A stretch of DNA of 64,000 nucleotides from contig CP136068.1 in assembly GCA_032622095.1 (NCBI GenBank), positions 13,375,729 through 13,439,728 on the forward strand, in the 5' to 3' direction. The translations under genes and the position numbers were made by a program. The DNA is from Siphonodentalium dalli (taxonomy: Eukaryota; Mollusca; Scaphopoda; Gadilida; Siphonodentaliidae). The notes under the pieces are model-generated. The model saw only the letters and a list, made by a program, of their open reading frames with translations. It was not told the DNA's origin and made no database searches. Below are positions 62,001 to 64,000 of this stretch, in pieces. Numbering within the stretch: position 1 is the stretch's first letter; the number at the start of each line of letters is the position of its first letter.

Positions 62001-64000
62001 CGGTCATATTTTTAGTGACGTCTATTTGTGCGACCATTTTTGAGATAAAATTTTCACAAAATTACTAAACCTTGTGATATAATGATATTGCTGTTTTTTG
62101 AACCCAAATAGTCAGATTGTGCTGTAAAAATACAAGATTTAACACATAAAACTATTTTCAGTCGCCAGAAAAATGGCATGTCCTGTCCCGCTCGCACCTT
62201 GGCCAAAGGCAGGGGGTCAGCTGCCCCCCCCCCCCCCCGATCTGGTATATACGTCATGTTACACGCATGTGGGCCCCTGTGACACAGCGTTCCCGATATA
62301 CCTACTCCCCGATACGGTGTCCTCATAAAACTACTCTCTCACCTATATTTTGGGCCCCCATATACCTACTCTCCCACACGGTGTGCCCGATAAACCTCTG
62401 ATATGGCGTCCCCATAAAACTACACTCTCACCCAGGGGCCACATAAACCTGCTCTCCGACACATACTATAATAATGAAAATCCATCCATCGTTTGCTCAG
62501 CTAGAGATTGCTAAACACAAAATCTGGTCGACATCTGTGATGGCCAAATCACAAGTCTAATTAAAAGAAAAACTTATGGAATTTCTGACAATGCTGAATA
62601 TAGGTCGCTTGAAGAAATTGTCAACGATTATTTTGATAAATAAGATAATAAAATTGAAACAACGGTCGCGCTGATTTATTCATTATTGTCAGGAATTCCA
62701 TTTAGTTTTTTGTTTATACAGACTTCTCGGAGAAAGATGATTTCCATTTGTTTTTCTTTTAATTAGATTTTTGATTTGGCCATCACACAATATGTCAACC
62801 AGATAATTAAATGTTAATCGGTCATATTTTTAGTGACGTCTATTTGTGCGACCATTTTTGTGATAAAATTTTCACAAAATTACTAAACCTTGTGATATAA
62901 TGATATTGCTGGTTTTTGAACCCAAATAGTCAGATTGTGCTGTAAAAATACAAGATTTAACACATAAAACTATTTTCAGTCGCCAGAAAAATGGCATGTC
63001 CTGTCCCGCTCGCACCTTGGCCAAAGGCAGGGGGTCAGCTGCCCCCCGCTCTGGTATATACGTCATGTTACACGCATGTGGGCCCCTGTGACACAGCGTT
63101 ACCGATAAACCCACTGCCCGATACGGTGTCCTCATAAAACTACTCTCTCACCTATATTTTGGGCCCCCATATACCTACTCTCCCACACGGTGTGCCCGAT
63201 AAACCTCTGATATGGCGTCCCCATAAAACTACACTCTCACCCAGGGGCCACATAAACCTGCTCTCCGACACATACTATATTATGAAAATCCATCCATCGT
63301 TTGCTCAGCTAGAGATTGCTAAACACAAAATGCCCTCCCCAAAATCTGGTCGACATCTGTGATGGCCAAATCACAAGTCTAATTAAAAGAAAAACTTATG
63401 GAATTTCTGCCAATGCTGAATATAGGTCGCTTGAAGAAATTGTCAACGATTATTTTGATAAATAAGATACTAAATTGAAAATTGAAACAACGGTCGCGCT
63501 GATTTATTCTGTATTGTCAGGAATTCCATTTAGTTTTTTGTTTATTCAGACTTCTCGGAGAAAGATGATTTCCATTAGTTTTTCTTTTAATTAGATTTTT
63601 GATTTGGCCATCACACAATATGTCAACCAGATAATTAAATCTTAATCGGTCATATGTTTAGTGACGTCTATTTGTTCGACCATTTTTGTGATAAAATTTT
63701 CACAAAATTACTAAACCTTGTGATATAATGATATTGCTGGTTTTTGAACCCAAAATAGTCAGATTGTGCTGTAAAAATACAAGATTTAACACATAAAACT
63801 ATTTTAAGTCGCCAGAAAAATGGCATGTCCTGTCCCGCTCGCCCCTTGGCCAAGGGCAGGGGGTCAGCTGCCCCCCCCCCCCCGCTCTGGTATATACGTC
63901 ATGTTACACGCATGTGGGCCCCTGTGACACAGCGTTCCCGATAAACCTACTCCCCGATACGGTGTCCTCATAAAACTACTCTCTCACCTATATTTTGGGC

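Larger units (their letters stand above)
45857..64000. repeat. Satellite array, unit about 813-835 bp, about 20 copies
   Basis: Monomers begin CAAGATTTAACACATAAAAC at 45857, 46670, 47485, 50555, 51372, 52190, 53023, 53858, 54692, 55514, 56343, 57175, 57998, 58832, 59654, 60486, 61310, 62133, 62951 and 63780. The array runs off the window. Monomers fall into two classes, with or without a 12-bp ATGCCCTCCCCA insert. From 57175 onward the classes alternate strictly, giving a dimeric higher-order repeat of about 1.65 kb (57175-58831 and 58832-60485 are nearly identical). Each unit holds a poly-C tract that varies from 6 to 19 C. A minus-strand open frame of 87-94 codons recurs in many units, but it spans the poly-C tract, so its residue count varies and it is lost in other units. 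I consider it non-coding. The monomer started at 47485 is split by a LINE. Confidence 0.97.

Noticed and set aside
47349-63135. Repeated minus-strand frame of about 88 codons (MRTPYRGVGLSGTLC...) in the large satellite
   Set aside because: It spans the variable poly-C tract, so its glycine count changes and it is frameshifted in other monomers. There is no sign of selection.

Overview
This is a eukaryotic, almost certainly invertebrate animal window. It is AT-rich and intron-heavy, with short exons bounded by GT/AG sites, piggyBac-like and hAT-like non-autonomous transposons, a LINE fragment, and very large tandem arrays. A mollusc, perhaps a bivalve, would fit, but that is only an impression; no diagnostic species marker was seen. 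Nothing prokaryotic is present.

The only host gene I can support is an integrin alpha-subunit gene read on the minus strand. Exons at 18075-18226, 15348-15467 and 11408-11892 splice in frame, with matching phases, into thigh, calf-1 and the start of calf-2. A probable further exon at 2116-2382 carries a furin-type RRKRS site, as expected near the heavy/light-chain cleavage region. At least one calf-2 exon between 11408 and 2382 was not found. The beta-propeller exons should lie to the right of the exon at 18226. The transmembrane and cytoplasmic exons should lie left of base 1.

Layout. 1-18240 is the gene body. Its introns hold two piggyBac-like MITEs (751-1125, 11994-12365), an old hAT-like element (12776-13489), a diverged pair of dispersed repeats (about 1238-1605 and 14105-14500), a 58-bp tandem repeat (about 7590-8140, with outliers at 2810-2945), a 23-bp minisatellite (about 8322-11198) and an inverted repeat with 40-bp perfect arms (15990-16029 / 17945-17984). 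18241-43814 is a 25.6-kb array of a 39-bp minisatellite that starts 14 bp from an integrin exon. It has clear higher-order structure of about 2.3-3.5 kb and is interrupted by a hAT-like MITE with a perfect 8-bp target duplication. 43815-43914 is a 100-N assembly gap. 43915-45856 is an array of a GC-rich unit of about 142 bp with G-quadruplex potential. 45857-64000 is an array of a satellite of about 825 bp, still running at the window end, with one 5'-truncated LINE inserted at 47779-50033.

Three arrays make up about three quarters of the window. Most long open frames here are arithmetic by-products of repeat units whose length, or a small multiple of it, is divisible by three. The main interest is that each copy of the 39-bp unit, read in the integrin sense, resembles a branch point plus 3' splice site, and that the first unit appears to supply the branch-point region of the adjacent integrin exon.
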